This document shows, in pieces, positions 15,450 through 22,059 of a stretch of 40,490 nucleotides of DNA. The position numbers were made by a program, and so were the translations under genes. Location: contig JAUWZP010000006.1 in assembly GCA_030615265.1 (NCBI GenBank), forward strand, positions 1 to 40,490, in the 5' to 3' direction. The DNA is from Candidatus Bathyarchaeota archaeon. Its GTDB lineage: Archaea > Thermoproteota > Bathyarchaeia > Bathyarchaeales > Bathyarchaeaceae. Below the pieces are notes generated by a model. The model ran no database searches and was not told the origin of the DNA. It saw nothing but the letters and a program-made list of their open reading frames with translations. Each line of letters begins with the position of its first letter. Positions within the stretch are counted from its first letter, which is position 1.

Positions 15450-16424
15450 TCAGTTCACCTCTTTTCCATAAATGACCTTTTTTATTTCATTATTGTTTAG
15501 ATATTGGTTGAGAGTAGACTTTCGAGGTTTTTCCTCTTTCTTCTCAACGGGAATTTCAACAGAAACCTCTTGTTTAGACTTTTTTGCAGTTTGCTTGCCT
15601 TTAAGGTACTTATCCTGATATCGCACCCATACAAGAGAGCCGAGAAAACTAAGTTCATATGTTCCAGTTGACACTCGAATAAAGGGAAATTTCTCTTTCA
15701 GAACGTTTTCTGCATTTGTGAAGAAGTTTCGAACCCTCTTCTGCCCCTTAGTTGTTTCAAGACCTAAATGGGAGTATAAATCTTGGTTTGTGATTCTTTT
15801 ACTTCCTTTGATTGCCTCCCAAATATCTCGGTAAGGACTATCATAGAAATAGTCAGCTACATCTTCAACGATAGGATCTTTTTCTTCAAGGGCAATCCGT
15901 GCTAAGCGGCCAATGTTGCTTTGTAAAGCCTCCAAAACTTTAGCAATCTCAGTTAGATCTTTGGCGTTTGTCACAACAACTTTATCTCCGTGAAGCTCTA
16001 CGTTGTCTAGTTTCAAAGGTATGTCCAAACTCAAAATAGAAGCAATAAGTCTTACAGCATTATCGCAAGGATTTCCTTTGAAAGTTATGGATGTTTTCTT
16101 ATCTACTTTTGGAAGTTCACTCGAAAGACTAAAAGATACATTTTTCAACCCCTCCAAAACCTCTTTTTCTAGCTTTTCAATCTTCTTCTGAAAAACTTCT
16201 GCCTCTTTCTTAACCTTCTCTAGTTCATCTACTCCCTTTTCACCTTCATATGCTTCATCACTCAATTTTGCAATTGTCTTTAGATATTGAACTTCTTCAC
16301 TTCTCTTTTTGGCCTTGATCTCAAACTCATATATTTCATTCTGTTTAACTTTCAACTGTTGTTTGAGTGAGTTTATCTCTTCACATTTTTCTTCAATGTC
16401 CGATAGCTTCATACAAACACTCAC
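15450..16424 (-). CDS. Coiled-coil plus winged-helix protein, paralogue 2
   Basis: This 324-residue protein starts with coiled coil (residues 5-100). Next comes a small domain aligned with its neighbour's (PLKLDNVELHGDKVVVTNAK against PLRFNDVTILSDKIIVKGTL), then a winged helix (YRDIWEAIKGSKRITNQDL ... VSTGTYELSFLGSLVW), then a Lys/Glu-rich linker and a short helical end. A TATA-like CTTTTTAAAG on the minus strand at about 16447-16459 lies some 25-30 bases before the ATG, predicting a leaderless mRNA. It is the first gene of a two-gene unit with the protein at 14563. The extra C-terminal linker, absent from the partner, suggests that the two have diverged in role, possibly as a heterodimer. 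Confidence 0.75.
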   Translation of the reverse strand: MSVCMKLSDIEEKCEEINSLKQQLKVKQNEIYEFEIKAKKRSEEVQYLKTIAKLSDEAYEGEKGVDELEKVKKEAEVFQKKIEKLEKEVLEGLKNVSFSLSSELPKVDKKTSITFKGNPCDNAVRLIASILSLDIPLKLDNVELHGDKVVVTNAKDLTEIAKVLEALQSNIGRLARIALEEKDPIVEDVADYFYDSPYRDIWEAIKGSKRITNQDLYSHLGLETTKGQKRVRNFFTNAENVLKEKFPFIRVSTGTYELSFLGSLVWVRYQDKYLKGKQTAKKSKQEVSVEIPVEKKEEKPRKSTLNQYLNNNEIKKVIYGKEVN

Positions 16425-16446
16425 ACTAACATACTAACATACAACG

Positions 16447-16460
16447 CTTTAAAAAGCTTT
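16447..16460. promoter_or_regulatory. TATA-like promoter box, possibly bidirectional
   Basis: The A/T-rich near-palindrome GCTTTAAAAAGCTTTT lies 23-36 bases before the ATG of the leftward paralogue gene (16424). That is the distance expected for an archaeal TATA box with a leaderless transcript. On the other strand it is 45-55 bases before the small frame at 16503. Confidence 0.45.
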
Positions 16461-16502
16461 TGGCGAAACATCTTTGTATGCATGCATGCCTATTACTTGG
16501 TA

Positions 16503-16604
16503 ATGCCGCTTGTCCTATTGCTCGGTTTCATCTATGAGCCATTAATAGGGTTCATACTTCTGGTTGCTTTACTTGTTGTTCTCATCATATGGCTGGATAA
16601 CTAG
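16503..16604 (+). CDS. 33-aa single-pass membrane microprotein (putative)
   Basis: An ATG frame of 33 codons, MPLVLLLGFIYEPLIGFILL.., ending LVVLIIWLDN and TAG, is almost entirely hydrophobic with one acidic residue in the middle and an Asp-Asn end. It would form one membrane helix or a hairpin. There is no strong ribosome site, but a TATA-like box lies 45-55 bases upstream. Archaeal viruses commonly carry such short membrane proteins. It is too short to be certain. The 848-base interval 16425-17272 otherwise holds a shared 32-bp repeat and a degenerate duplication. Confidence 0.4.
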   Translation: MPLVLLLGFIYEPLIGFILLVALLVVLIIWLDN

Positions 16605-16621
16605 AGAACTCGTAGATTGTC

Positions 16622-16653
16622 TTCATAGAATACGAGTATCAAGCAAGATGAAG
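16622..16653. repeat. 32-bp sequence shared with chromosome near guaAB (copy 2)
   Basis: This is the partner of 5580-5611: 30 of 32 bases are identical, with 25 consecutive matches from 16629. Here CTTCAT (16621-16626) and ATGAAG (16648-16653) also form an inverted repeat around the ATAC-GA-GTAT palindrome, so it could be a protein-binding site or hairpin. It lies 17 bases past the 33-aa frame. Confidence 0.75.
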
Positions 16654-16869
16654 TAAACACCAAATATTGAGACTCGGAATCAGAATGCCCATTTTTTTCT
16701 TCGGGGTCGTGCCGTTTGGTGTCGGGTGTTTGCTGCTTGGGTTGTGTCTGGGTAGCTTGCTTGATCTCGGTTCCTAGTTGTGTCGGTGCTACCGTACACA
16801 CTATGAATGAGACTTGTATGGTGCTTGATTTCGGTGTGGTCGGTAAATCCTTTGTGAGTCTTATGGAAG

Positions 16870-17245
16870 CGTTACGCTGGGGTAGAGGGGGTGTTTATAC
16901 TTCTTCCTAATCATACTTTTACCTTTATACCCTACTACAGAGTAACTCGCCCATAGATTACCATCGATTCTAGCCCATTGTAGTAACCAATCCACATATC
17001 TCGTTGCAATTTTGTATTTGATGGCACGGTTCGTTCGGCTGGGAGTGATAGCGGTGTTTTACGACTATTATTTCTATTGTCGATGGCAAAATTAGCGAAG
17101 GTAGGGGTGGGGGTGTATTACTGTTTCTAATCATACTTTTACCTTTATACCCTACTACAGTTATATTTTCCCATTGTTCCCCATCGATTCTAGCCCATTG
17201 TAGTAACCCATCTACATATCTCATTGTAATTTTAGTAATGGGTGT
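16870..17245 (-). repeat. Two degenerate direct repeats, 220-bp period, once coding
   Basis: Sequence at 16872-17030 recurs at 17092-17245 with a period of 220. The best part is the 16 bases TAATCATACTTTTACC (16908 and 17128), followed by the shared CATCGATTCTAGCCCATTGT. On the minus strand both copies read RYVD.LLQWARIDG..W....VVGYKGKSMIR, with synonymous changes between copies. The right copy is in frame with the nuclease gene just past its stop (17273). The left copy is in a different frame and lacks an ATG. I read them as a duplicated, decaying C-terminal module. An 84-codon frame (16970-17224) spans both but changes meaning in the left copy. Confidence 0.6.
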
Positions 17246-17272
17246 AGAGGCTACGGCTTTGTTTAGTAGTGC

Positions 17273-17893
17273 TCACTCTTTAAGGATTTTGAAGAGTTCG
17301 TATGCTGGATGCCTTTCGGTTACTTCTGTGAGTGGGGAGTAGTAGCATGGGGCGTAGAAGCATGGGTATTCGTTGTTTGCGATGGGTAGTTTTTCGACTT
17401 CTTCCTTTGTTAGGAATCCTATTATGTAGGCTTTGGTTAATTCTTTGTCAATTAGTTTGATTGAAACGGTTATGTCTGAAGCTGTCCATTCAGCAACTTT
17501 TATCGTTAAGTTTTTGTAGCGTTCGGTGGGTTGTGTGGTTTTCACCTGTATTGTTTTTCCTTTACATTCAAAATCGTGTGGTCTTCTCAATTCGTGTGGG
17601 TACATTGGTTCTGCATACTGATAGTCTATTTTTAGTTCGTAGAGTGTTGCTTTGAAGATTTGTTCGCCGAGCAAACCGAAAAACATGGTTTCTTTTTGGT
17701 TAGGCTTCCAGTCGCGTGAGATGGCTTCATCTTTGTAGCGTTGCATTAAGAGGTCTGTGTCTTTTTTGGCCATTAAGAGGATTTCTTTATCGATCTTGTA
17801 AACGGCATAGCCTAAGGTTTCTCTTATCTCAACTAGTCCTAATGGTAATACTTTAAAGAAGTCCTTAGTATCGAATTCCTTTATTTGGCTCAT
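17273..17893 (-). CDS. Predicted PD-(D/E)XK-type nuclease
   Basis: This 206-residue protein bears a restriction-endonuclease-like core: a helix Glu in GLLGEQIFKATL (Glu77), then HDFECKGKTIQVKTT with Asp107 and the Q-V-K variant (Gln116, Lys118) of the (D/E)-x-K catalytic motif. This fold serves Holliday-junction resolvases, repair nucleases and restriction enzymes, and the cellular partner here is unknown. I place the start at 17893, which follows GAGGAGG, not at the in-frame ATG at 17941. It sits in the leftward operon of the element. Directly after its stop, in frame, is the RYVD..LLQWARIDG module described at 16870-17245, as if the protein once had a longer C-terminus. Confidence 0.65.
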   Translation of the reverse strand: MSQIKEFDTKDFFKVLPLGLVEIRETLGYAVYKIDKEILLMAKKDTDLLMQRYKDEAISRDWKPNQKETMFFGLLGEQIFKATLYELKIDYQYAEPMYPHELRRPHDFECKGKTIQVKTTQPTERYKNLTIKVAEWTASDITVSIKLIDKELTKAYIIGFLTKEEVEKLPIANNEYPCFYAPCYYSPLTEVTERHPAYELFKILKE

Positions 17894-17944
17894 TCGTTGT
17901 TTGCCTCCTCTTCTGTGTGCCACATGCATGCATGCAAGCAATGG

Positions 17945-18610
17945 CTAAAGCCCTATCGTGATTGGTCTGGAAAGGTATGTTGCTATTAGTCGGTTCTGTT
18001 CCTGTAGTTCTGAATCGTTAAGTAAGAAGCCGTTTCTAACCGCTTGAACCCATTGCATGCGCTCACTTTTGGGTATAGGTAAGGGTTCAAAAACGCTGAG
18101 CTGGTAGCCACTTTGAGAGAGTTCGACAACTAGGTTGTTCCAGCTATTTATCATACTTCCTAAGGCTGTGAGGTCTGTAGGATAAAGCAACATTTCTTCT
18201 AGATTGGTGTGTTTCTTTATGATGTTTTTTCCATGCTGGATTTGAGGTAACAGTTCTGCCAATTCTCTGAGCCACCTACGGTTCTGGTCTTGGTCTGACA
18301 TCTCTTCCATTGGATTCTGTTTGAAGTGCACTTTTCCTTCTGCTTGGATGCGTTTGGCGTATGGCTCTATGACACTGAGTATTCTCGCTTCTGTTTCTGC
18401 TTCGATTAAACGTGCATCATGGCTTTCGCTGGGAATTGTCTGTCTAACTTCCTCTCTCACTTTTTCGACTACTTTCGGACATAGTCTCCGTCTGATGTTT
18501 TCTACGATTTCACTGAGTTCTAGGCTTTGTTGAAATTCCGTGGTTGCTAGTCTTCGTTTTTCCCCTTGGTAGGCTTCTTCGACTTTATTCCAATAACTCA
18601 TGTTTATCAC
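17945..18610 (-). CDS. Helical protein of unknown function
   Basis: This 221-residue protein is rich in Glu, Arg and Leu and predicted to be all-alpha, with a possible coiled-coil zone (residues 30-75). It has no cysteines beyond one, no membrane segment and no motif I recognise. A GTG at 18610 overlaps the upstream stop (GTGA), and an ATG three codons later (18601) is equally possible. Either way it is translationally coupled to the gene before it. It is one of three unrecognised genes, followed by the nuclease. Confidence 0.65.
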   Translation of the reverse strand: MINMSYWNKVEEAYQGEKRRLATTEFQQSLELSEIVENIRRRLCPKVVEKVREEVRQTIPSESHDARLIEAETEARILSVIEPYAKRIQAEGKVHFKQNPMEEMSDQDQNRRWLRELAELLPQIQHGKNIIKKHTNLEEMLLYPTDLTALGSMINSWNNLVVELSQSGYQLSVFEPLPIPKSERMQWVQAVRNGFLLNDSELQEQNRLIATYLSRPITIGL

Positions 18611-19128
18611 TTATCCTTTGTTTTTCGGAAAATTTTGTTTTGTCGGATTCTAGAAATGAAATTTAAGGTTGCATTCAAATTGTTTAATGGTAAATCGCTG
18701 CTTTTGTAGGAGTATGTCATGTTTGAATTTGAGTTTAGTCTTCGGAATTCTTCATCGTTTTTCTCCATTTCAGCTAATAAAGCGTGCAATACCTTTGCTT
18801 GTCTGATGCCTTCGCTTGTTAAGGTTTCTGCTGGGAGTTTTCGGATTTTTGCGATTGTTTCCTCGATTGTATTGTGAATCTTGGCTCTTTTTTCAAGTGG
18901 CTTCTTTAATTTGGCTTTTTGTTTAGCCTTTTGTCTTTCTACATATACCTCTTTTTCCTCTATTCTATCCGCAACTTTCCTTAGTCTTTTTGAGCCTACA
19001 TCGAAAAGAATGTCGCTGAGTTTTTCGTTTGGTAGTCTGGTCATTTCACCTAGTAGAGTAGGCATGTTTTGGATTCTTGGGTCTGATGGGATTGCTTTCT
19101 TTTTGAAGATCCTGGATACGTTTGGCAT
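18607..19128 (-). CDS. Basic helical protein of unknown function
   Basis: This 173-residue protein has a strongly basic, Lys/Ala-rich helix in the middle (RQKAKQKAKLKKPLEKRAK, about residues 64-82) and an Asn/Ser-rich flexible part near the end. It resembles small nucleic-acid-binding or structural proteins by composition only. Its ATG directly abuts the stop of the 57-aa gene (TAA-ATG), and AAGGAG lies in the end of that gene. It overlaps the next gene by 4 bases, so all are one operon. I do not recognise a family. Confidence 0.65.
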   Translation of the reverse strand: MPNVSRIFKKKAIPSDPRIQNMPTLLGEMTRLPNEKLSDILFDVGSKRLRKVADRIEEKEVYVERQKAKQKAKLKKPLEKRAKIHNTIEETIAKIRKLPAETLTSEGIRQAKVLHALLAEMEKNDEEFRRLNSNSNMTYSYKSSDLPLNNLNATLNFISRIRQNKIFRKTKDK

Positions 19129-19302
19129 TTACTTGATCTCCTTCAGAATTTTCTCCAAGTCTTCCACTAAGATTGCTTTGTCGCTGTGGGCTTTGTCTCG
19201 TGCTAGGTCTCCGAGAAGGTTAGCTTTTGCTCGGATTTTTCTAAGGAGTTTCTTTTTGCTGATTTTTTGGTCTTTCTTTTTTCGCCGAAACATTTTTTTC
19301 AT
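19129..19302 (-). CDS. 57-aa highly basic protein, first gene of leftward operon
   Basis: The frame MKKMFRRKKKDQKISKKKLL ... ends EDLEKILKEIK. The first 25 residues are mostly Lys/Arg, and the rest forms an amphipathic helix. The ATG has a strong ribosome site (AAGGAGAC), and the stop TAA is immediately followed by the next gene's ATG, so it is very likely translated. Proteins like this may coat DNA or bind RNA. This is an inference from charge alone. Confidence 0.65.
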   Translation of the reverse strand: MKKMFRRKKKDQKISKKKLLRKIRAKANLLGDLARDKAHSDKAILVEDLEKILKEIK

Positions 19303-19322
19303 GTCTCCTTGTAACTAAAAAT

Positions 19323-19403
19323 GAAGCCCCCTCGCCCAAACAGGAGAAGGGATGAAGGGGCTTCGAAGGGACAGCAGTCTCTTCACTGCCACTAAAGAGT
19401 TGC
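19323..19403. promoter_or_regulatory. Two consecutive hairpins upstream of the leftward operon
   Basis: GAAGCCCC (19323-19330) pairs perfectly with GGGGCTTC (19357-19364) around 26 bases. AGCA-GT-CTCTT (19372-19382) then pairs with AAGAG-T-TGCT (19394-19403) around 11 bases. They lie in the 138-base gap between the ribbon-helix-helix gene (stop 19441) and the operon start (19302), and would be in any leftward transcript reading through from it. They may act as an attenuator, terminator or processing site. No T-run follows the first stem on either strand. Confidence 0.5.
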
Positions 19404-19440
19404 TTGTGGGTTTCTGGTGTGCGGTCAAAATCAGCGTGAA

Positions 19441-19698
19441 TCATGGATTTTCTCTCCTATTAAATTCGGTTGCTCTCTTTTCGAAAAGTTTAATCAAACT
19501 TTCAAGCTTGGTCTCGTATTCTCTAAATGGGTTTTCTGAGGATTCATTCGAAAGTAAACATTCGATTTCAGAGGGCAATGTCCGAATCAAAAGATTGTTT
19601 AAGATGTTATCTCGACTTTTACCTGACACAAAACTGAAAAGCTTTAAAGCTTCGTAAACATCGCAATCAAGTTTAATGTGAGCGTCCTTGCGTTCCAT
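19441..19698 (-). CDS. Ribbon-helix-helix type DNA-binding protein
   Basis: This 85-residue protein has an N-terminus (AHIKLDCDVYEALKLFSFVS, then GKSRDNILNNLLIRTL) with the pattern of a ribbon-helix-helix repressor: a short basic strand, helix, Gly/Ser turn, helix. The C-terminal 35 residues are a charged coiled coil. It is divergently transcribed from the zinc-ribbon gene at 19762 through a shared promoter that has an operator-like inverted repeat (19744-19759). Self-regulation and control of the neighbouring genes are therefore likely, though inferred. Confidence 0.65.
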   Translation of the reverse strand: MERKDAHIKLDCDVYEALKLFSFVSGKSRDNILNNLLIRTLPSEIECLLSNESSENPFREYETKLESLIKLFEKRATEFNRRENP

Positions 19699-19728
19699 TG
19701 TACATCGAATGTATTTGGGTTCACAGAA

Positions 19729-19760
19729 CTTATAAAGGACAAATTACTCTAGAGAGTAAC
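19729..19760. promoter_or_regulatory. Divergent promoter: palindromic TATA box and operator-like repeat
   Basis: CTTATAAAG (19729-19737) reads as CTTTATAAG on the other strand, so one box can serve both directions. It lies 25 bases from the GTG at 19762 and 31 bases from the ATG at 19698, which predicts leaderless transcripts both ways. Between the box and the rightward start is TTACTC-TAGA-GAGTAA (19744-19759), a perfect 6+6 inverted repeat placed where a bound repressor would block RNA polymerase. Confidence 0.6.
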
Positions 19761-19761
19761 G

Positions 19762-20253
19762 GTGAATGTGTTGAGAAGCTACGGGTTTCTTTCTAAAGGT
19801 GAACGGGATTATCTGAGTCGTAGGAAAAAGGTTTCAAAAACGCATGGTAGGGTTTTAGAACATCGTATTCGTGAATCTGCTCATCAGGCTGTTCAGGATT
19901 TTGAGCGTTTTTTGGGGTGGCTTGAAAAGTCGGGTAAGAAGCCTACTTGGTACACAGAATCGAGCAAGAAGCCTTATGAACATGCAAAGAAGTTCTTTGC
20001 TCTTAGAGGTGGGCAGTTAGAAGTTACCACTAAGACTGTAGTTGAAGGAAAAGAGAAAAAAAGGTTAAGAAAAAAACGGATTAAAGTTTACACATTTGAC
20101 ATTCACAATGCTCCGTGTCCCCATTGTGGATTGAAGTCGCTTATCATTTTCTGTAGAAATTGTAAGGCTTCGTTCACTCATGGGAAAATGGGTTCTAAGA
20201 ATGAATTTGTTTCTACGGGAGCAACTACATCGATACAGATTAAGAAGGATTGA
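19762..20253 (+). CDS. Zinc-ribbon protein of unknown function
   Basis: This 163-residue, very basic protein has a helical N-terminal region (RIRESAHQAVQDFERFLGWL) and then CPHCGLKSLIIFCRNC (two CxxC pairs 10 residues apart) near residues 119-134, a probable zinc ribbon. The first residues are RSYGFLSKGERDYLSRRKK. The start is the GTG at 19762, suited to a leaderless mRNA from the TATA box at 19729-19737. It is the first gene to the right of the divergent promoter. It is likely a DNA- or RNA-binding protein; the family is not recognised. Confidence 0.65.
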   Translation: MNVLRSYGFLSKGERDYLSRRKKVSKTHGRVLEHRIRESAHQAVQDFERFLGWLEKSGKKPTWYTESSKKPYEHAKKFFALRGGQLEVTTKTVVEGKEKKRLRKKRIKVYTFDIHNAPCPHCGLKSLIIFCRNCKASFTHGKMGSKNEFVSTGATTSIQIKKD

Positions 20254-20353
20254 ACTATATCCCTAATCTAAGAATTATATACTGAAAGTTTTCTTGCTGG
20301 TTAGAGTAAAAGCAATAAAAGAGAAACGCACAATTCAATCTGGTTGTAAAATA

Positions 20354-20566
20354 ATGGTTGAGTCTAGGCAATATAAGGTAGTTCAAGCGGAATGTCCTAT
20401 ATGTGGAAAAAGGTTAGAAGGTTTATCAGAAAAACATTGGATGCACAACTTCAGAATACACTTACGACTAGCTCAAAGGCACATGTTACCGTTTAGAGAA
20501 ATTGACCGAATAACAAAAACTGTAAGCCCTTCGTTCCGTACTGTCACCAAAACGAAATATTACTGA
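20354..20566 (+). CDS. Small C2H2-type zinc-finger protein
   Basis: A 70-residue protein from the ATG at 20354 contains CPICGKRLEGLSEKHWMHNF, then RIHLRLAQRH. Its CxxC pair and two histidines spaced by six residues could form a C2H2-like finger with a long connecting loop. Short single-finger proteins are common in archaeal viruses and plasmids. A TTG 20 codons upstream (20294) is an alternative start, but the intervening residues look non-conserved. An ATTATATA box at about 20272-20279 suggests its own promoter. Confidence 0.55.
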   Translation: MVESRQYKVVQAECPICGKRLEGLSEKHWMHNFRIHLRLAQRHMLPFREIDRITKTVSPSFRTVTKTKYY

Positions 20567-20714
20567 AGTAGTTTCATCCTACCTTTCGTTCTCACATACT
20601 CCTCATACTACTCCTTATTCTGCTAATACTACTATTCAGAAGCTTTAAATCTGAAAAGAGACTTACTTTAAGCGTTATAACCCTAAGGGGGTGTGAAAAA
20701 CGGAAAAAACTGCA

Positions 20715-20861
20715 ATGGTTCTGAATGATGTTACAAGCCGATTAGCTCATGTGCTTAGAATGTCTCCTACGAAACTGATTGAGAAGGAAGTGTGTGAAGT
20801 TCAGCAAATCTTGTTAGAGCATCTATTAGACCTAGAACCGAATCTTGACTTGGATGTCTGA
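20715..20861 (+). CDS. 48-aa putative element protein
   Basis: The frame MVLNDVTSRLAHVLRMSPTK ... LLEHLLDLEPNLDLDV, stop TGA, looks like one or two amphipathic helices with an acidic end. It lies between the zinc-finger gene and the ATPase gene in the same direction. The ribosome site is weak (GGAAAA, 10 bases before). A TTATAA box at about 20675 could drive it. Natural composition and position support a gene, but shortness limits confidence. Confidence 0.4.
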   Translation: MVLNDVTSRLAHVLRMSPTKLIEKEVCEVQQILLEHLLDLEPNLDLDV

Positions 20862-20973
20862 GAAAAAGCCTTTGGGATAAAGGTTTCTCCGAAAAAGGGG
20901 CGTAAAATGGGCTTAAAAACGTTTATAAGCCTTGGTTTCCCATTATTTACTGTTAAAATGTGGGAGATTAAGA

Positions 20974-22020
20974 ATGACAACACCGACAAGATCGGAAATT
21001 AGAGAACTTGCACAGCAAAAAGAGAGTGAATGTAATGGAAGTCTACCTTCTATAACTTGCGAAGATAGCGAACTTAGAGAAAACGGATCGTGGTTTGAAG
21101 CTAGAGATCAGCTTATGCGAAATGAAGAGAGAAGCCAAGTCTTAAACTATCTTGAAGAAATGGCATGTGAGAACGGGTTCAGGCTTGTTCCGAAAGCACG
21201 ATTTGAAGGGCAACAAAACTTCATAGACTTGAAAACGTTGAATGAAGAAATATTGAAGTTTGGTGGCTTGTTTGTTGTTGCGAATAAGGGCTGTGGCAAA
21301 ACGAATAGTCTTATGCAGATCGCTAGAGAGTTAAGAAAAGACGCTAGAAATCGAGTAATCGTTTTCGAAACTTTTCCCTTGTGGATGCACACATTCGACA
21401 GTATGCCGTATTGTTACATTGAAGATTCTGACGTGATTAAAACTGATAACGGATTCGAAAGCGTAAGGCATGAAGACGTGAAAAGACTTCTAAGCCAAAA
21501 TAAAGACTTACTGATCTGTCTAGGCATTGAAGACATTGACCGACTTAGTTATTTTGTCTCTAAGATTATCTATGACCTCTACAGAAAACGATATTTGAAG
21601 GCTTACAAGTACGGATTAGAAAGCATAAAAGAAAACGTAATCTTCGTATGCGAAGAGTCTCAAAACTTATTCGATTCTAGCGTCTTAAACAAAACCGTGT
21701 TTCGTAGACTTAGAAAAATTTACAGCGAATCGAGAAACTTCAAAATACACTATCTTATGGCTTCTCAGCGAATTCAAGATTTGAATACTAAGATCAGAGC
21801 TAGAGCTAGGCTTCTAGTAGGACGTGTGAGCCTAGATGATTATGAGCTAAAGATTTCTAGGCTACTCAGAAATAGCCAATATAGAAGAGAAGTGCTAGAG
21901 TTTGAAGTCGGAAAATTCCTTTATGCCGACACAGATTCAATGATTCGCTTCGACAAATTTGAGCAATGCGGCAAGCCTTATGAATGTGTCTACGACATTG
22001 AAAAGGTGTTAGCGCAATGA
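20974..22020 (+). CDS. HerA/FtsK-like P-loop ATPase of the element
   Basis: This 348-residue ATPase has an unusual Walker A, ANKGCGKTN (residues 103-111), preceded by GGLFVV. Walker B is NVIFVCEES (221-229) with the Glu-Glu of the HerA/FtsK group, and the sensor glutamine is in MASQR (262-266). Such enzymes pump DNA, for packaging into virions, for transfer or in end resection. The size fits viral packaging ATPases, but I see no capsid gene to settle it. I choose the ATG at 20974, which follows GGGAG, over the TTG at 20932. TTTATAAG at 20919-20926 is its likely TATA box. It ends 40 bases from the right attachment site. Confidence 0.7.
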   Translation: MTTPTRSEIRELAQQKESECNGSLPSITCEDSELRENGSWFEARDQLMRNEERSQVLNYLEEMACENGFRLVPKARFEGQQNFIDLKTLNEEILKFGGLFVVANKGCGKTNSLMQIARELRKDARNRVIVFETFPLWMHTFDSMPYCYIEDSDVIKTDNGFESVRHEDVKRLLSQNKDLLICLGIEDIDRLSYFVSKIIYDLYRKRYLKAYKYGLESIKENVIFVCEESQNLFDSSVLNKTVFRRLRKIYSESRNFKIHYLMASQRIQDLNTKIRARARLLVGRVSLDDYELKISRLLRNSQYRREVLEFEVGKFLYADTDSMIRFDKFEQCGKPYECVYDIEKVLAQ

Positions 22021-22059
22021 GAACCCCTAAACCGATAACTCTACTTTTTATCGACTTGT

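Noticed and set aside
16601-16801. 66-codon minus-strand frame with a GTG start
   Set aside because: Low-complexity Gln/Thr/Pro content, no ribosome site, and its end reads through the non-coding 32-bp sequence shared with the chromosome.
16870-17245. CRISPR-like direct repeats
   Set aside because: There are only two copies with a 220-base period and they are degenerate and protein-like; no short regular repeats with spacers occur anywhere in the window.
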